This document shows, in pieces, positions 6,602 to 6,710 of a DNA stretch of 6,710 bases. The notes under the pieces are model-generated. The model searched no databases and was not told the DNA's origin. It saw only the letters and a list, made by a program, of their open reading frames with translations. Origin of the DNA: an uncultured Tannerella sp. (GTDB lineage Bacteria; Bacteroidota; Bacteroidia; Bacteroidales; Tannerellaceae). The translations under genes and the position numbers were made by a program. The first letter of the stretch is position 1. Each line of letters starts with the position of its first letter. Where the stretch lies: NCBI GenBank assembly GCA_938036405.1, contig CALHPT010000077.1:1-6710 (forward strand), written 5' to 3'.

Positions 6602-6639
6602 AAAAAGGGCACCCCCGTCTGTTTTGAGGGATGCCCTTT
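6602..6639 (-). terminator. Intrinsic terminator of the gene upstream of nqrA
   Basis: AAAGGGCA (6604-6611) pairs with TGCCCTTT (6632-6639), extended by CCC/GGG with one bulged base. On the minus strand the stem ends in a run of T (complement of 6602-6606). It starts 20 bases after the TAA of the partial gene at 6660-6710, separating that gene from the nqr operon. It is nearly symmetrical (TTT on the other flank), so weak activity in the opposite direction is possible. Confidence 0.8.
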
Positions 6640-6659
6640 GATTACTACCACCGTGCGCC

Positions 6660-6710
6660 TTATTCCTCCGGCAGATGGATGTCGGGATCGCCGTCGTCAC
6701 CGCCCGGTTT
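6660..6710 (-). CDS. 3' end of an unidentified gene, acidic C-terminus
   Basis: Only the last 16 codons and a TAA stop (6660-6662) are in the window. The frame reads KPGGDDGDPDIHLPEE and stays open to the window edge. The stop is followed after 20 bases by a strong terminator, which supports this as a real gene end. A flexible Gly/Asp-rich acidic tail occurs in many Bacteroidota proteins, for example HU-related DNA-binding proteins, but the piece is too short to name a family. Frame and strand rest on the terminator and open frame only. Confidence 0.55.
   Translation of the reverse strand, partial: KPGGDDGDPDIHLPEE

Noticed and set aside
6473..6700. A 75-codon minus-strand frame upstream of nqrA
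   Set aside because: It crosses the terminator at 6602-6639 and overlaps the end of the upstream gene out of frame; the sequence is Arg/Pro/Ser-rich without any motif.

Overview
This window holds one complete, ordinary-looking operon for the Na+-translocating NADH:quinone oxidoreductase (Na+-NQR), all on the minus strand in the canonical order nqrA-nqrB-nqrC-nqrD-nqrE-nqrF. Protein features (Bacteroidetes-type NqrA and NqrF, a PA14-like glycosidase fragment), near-absence of Shine-Dalgarno sites and a TAnnTTTG-type -7 promoter element all point to a member of Bacteroidota/Bacteroidales. The operon is GC-rich with strong third-position GC, which produces many long antisense open frames that are not genes. 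A GC-rich oral or gut member such as a Tannerella-like species would fit, but the genus cannot be fixed from this sequence.

Layout, read right to left along transcription: 6660-6710 is the last 16 codons of an unidentified upstream gene. It is followed by an intrinsic terminator (6602-6639), about 200 bases of intergenic DNA with a candidate promoter (6429-6436), nqrA (5032-6390), nqrB (3811-4998, GTG start), nqrC (3093-3788), nqrD (2460-3086), nqrE (1803-2420, with the only good Shine-Dalgarno in the operon) and nqrF (484-1770). Two consecutive hairpin-plus-U-tract terminators (418-454 and 387-407) follow. The stretch from about 219 to 386 is non-coding and contains a 41-base-period direct repeat. 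At 1-216, AT-richer DNA carries an open frame resembling a PA14-type carbohydrate-binding region but without a start codon, probably a remnant of a glycosidase gene.

The six Nqr subunits form one inner-membrane complex. NqrF takes electrons from NADH through FAD and a [2Fe-2S] cluster. The NqrD/NqrE pair holds a second iron centre in the membrane. NqrC and NqrB carry FMN covalently bound to threonine, and NqrB also carries riboflavin and the quinone site. NqrA is the large cytoplasmic subunit. All the key cofactor residues are present, so the enzyme looks functional. The maturation factors ApbE and NqrM are not in this window. I see no undescribed system here; the most unusual part is the 1-300 region.
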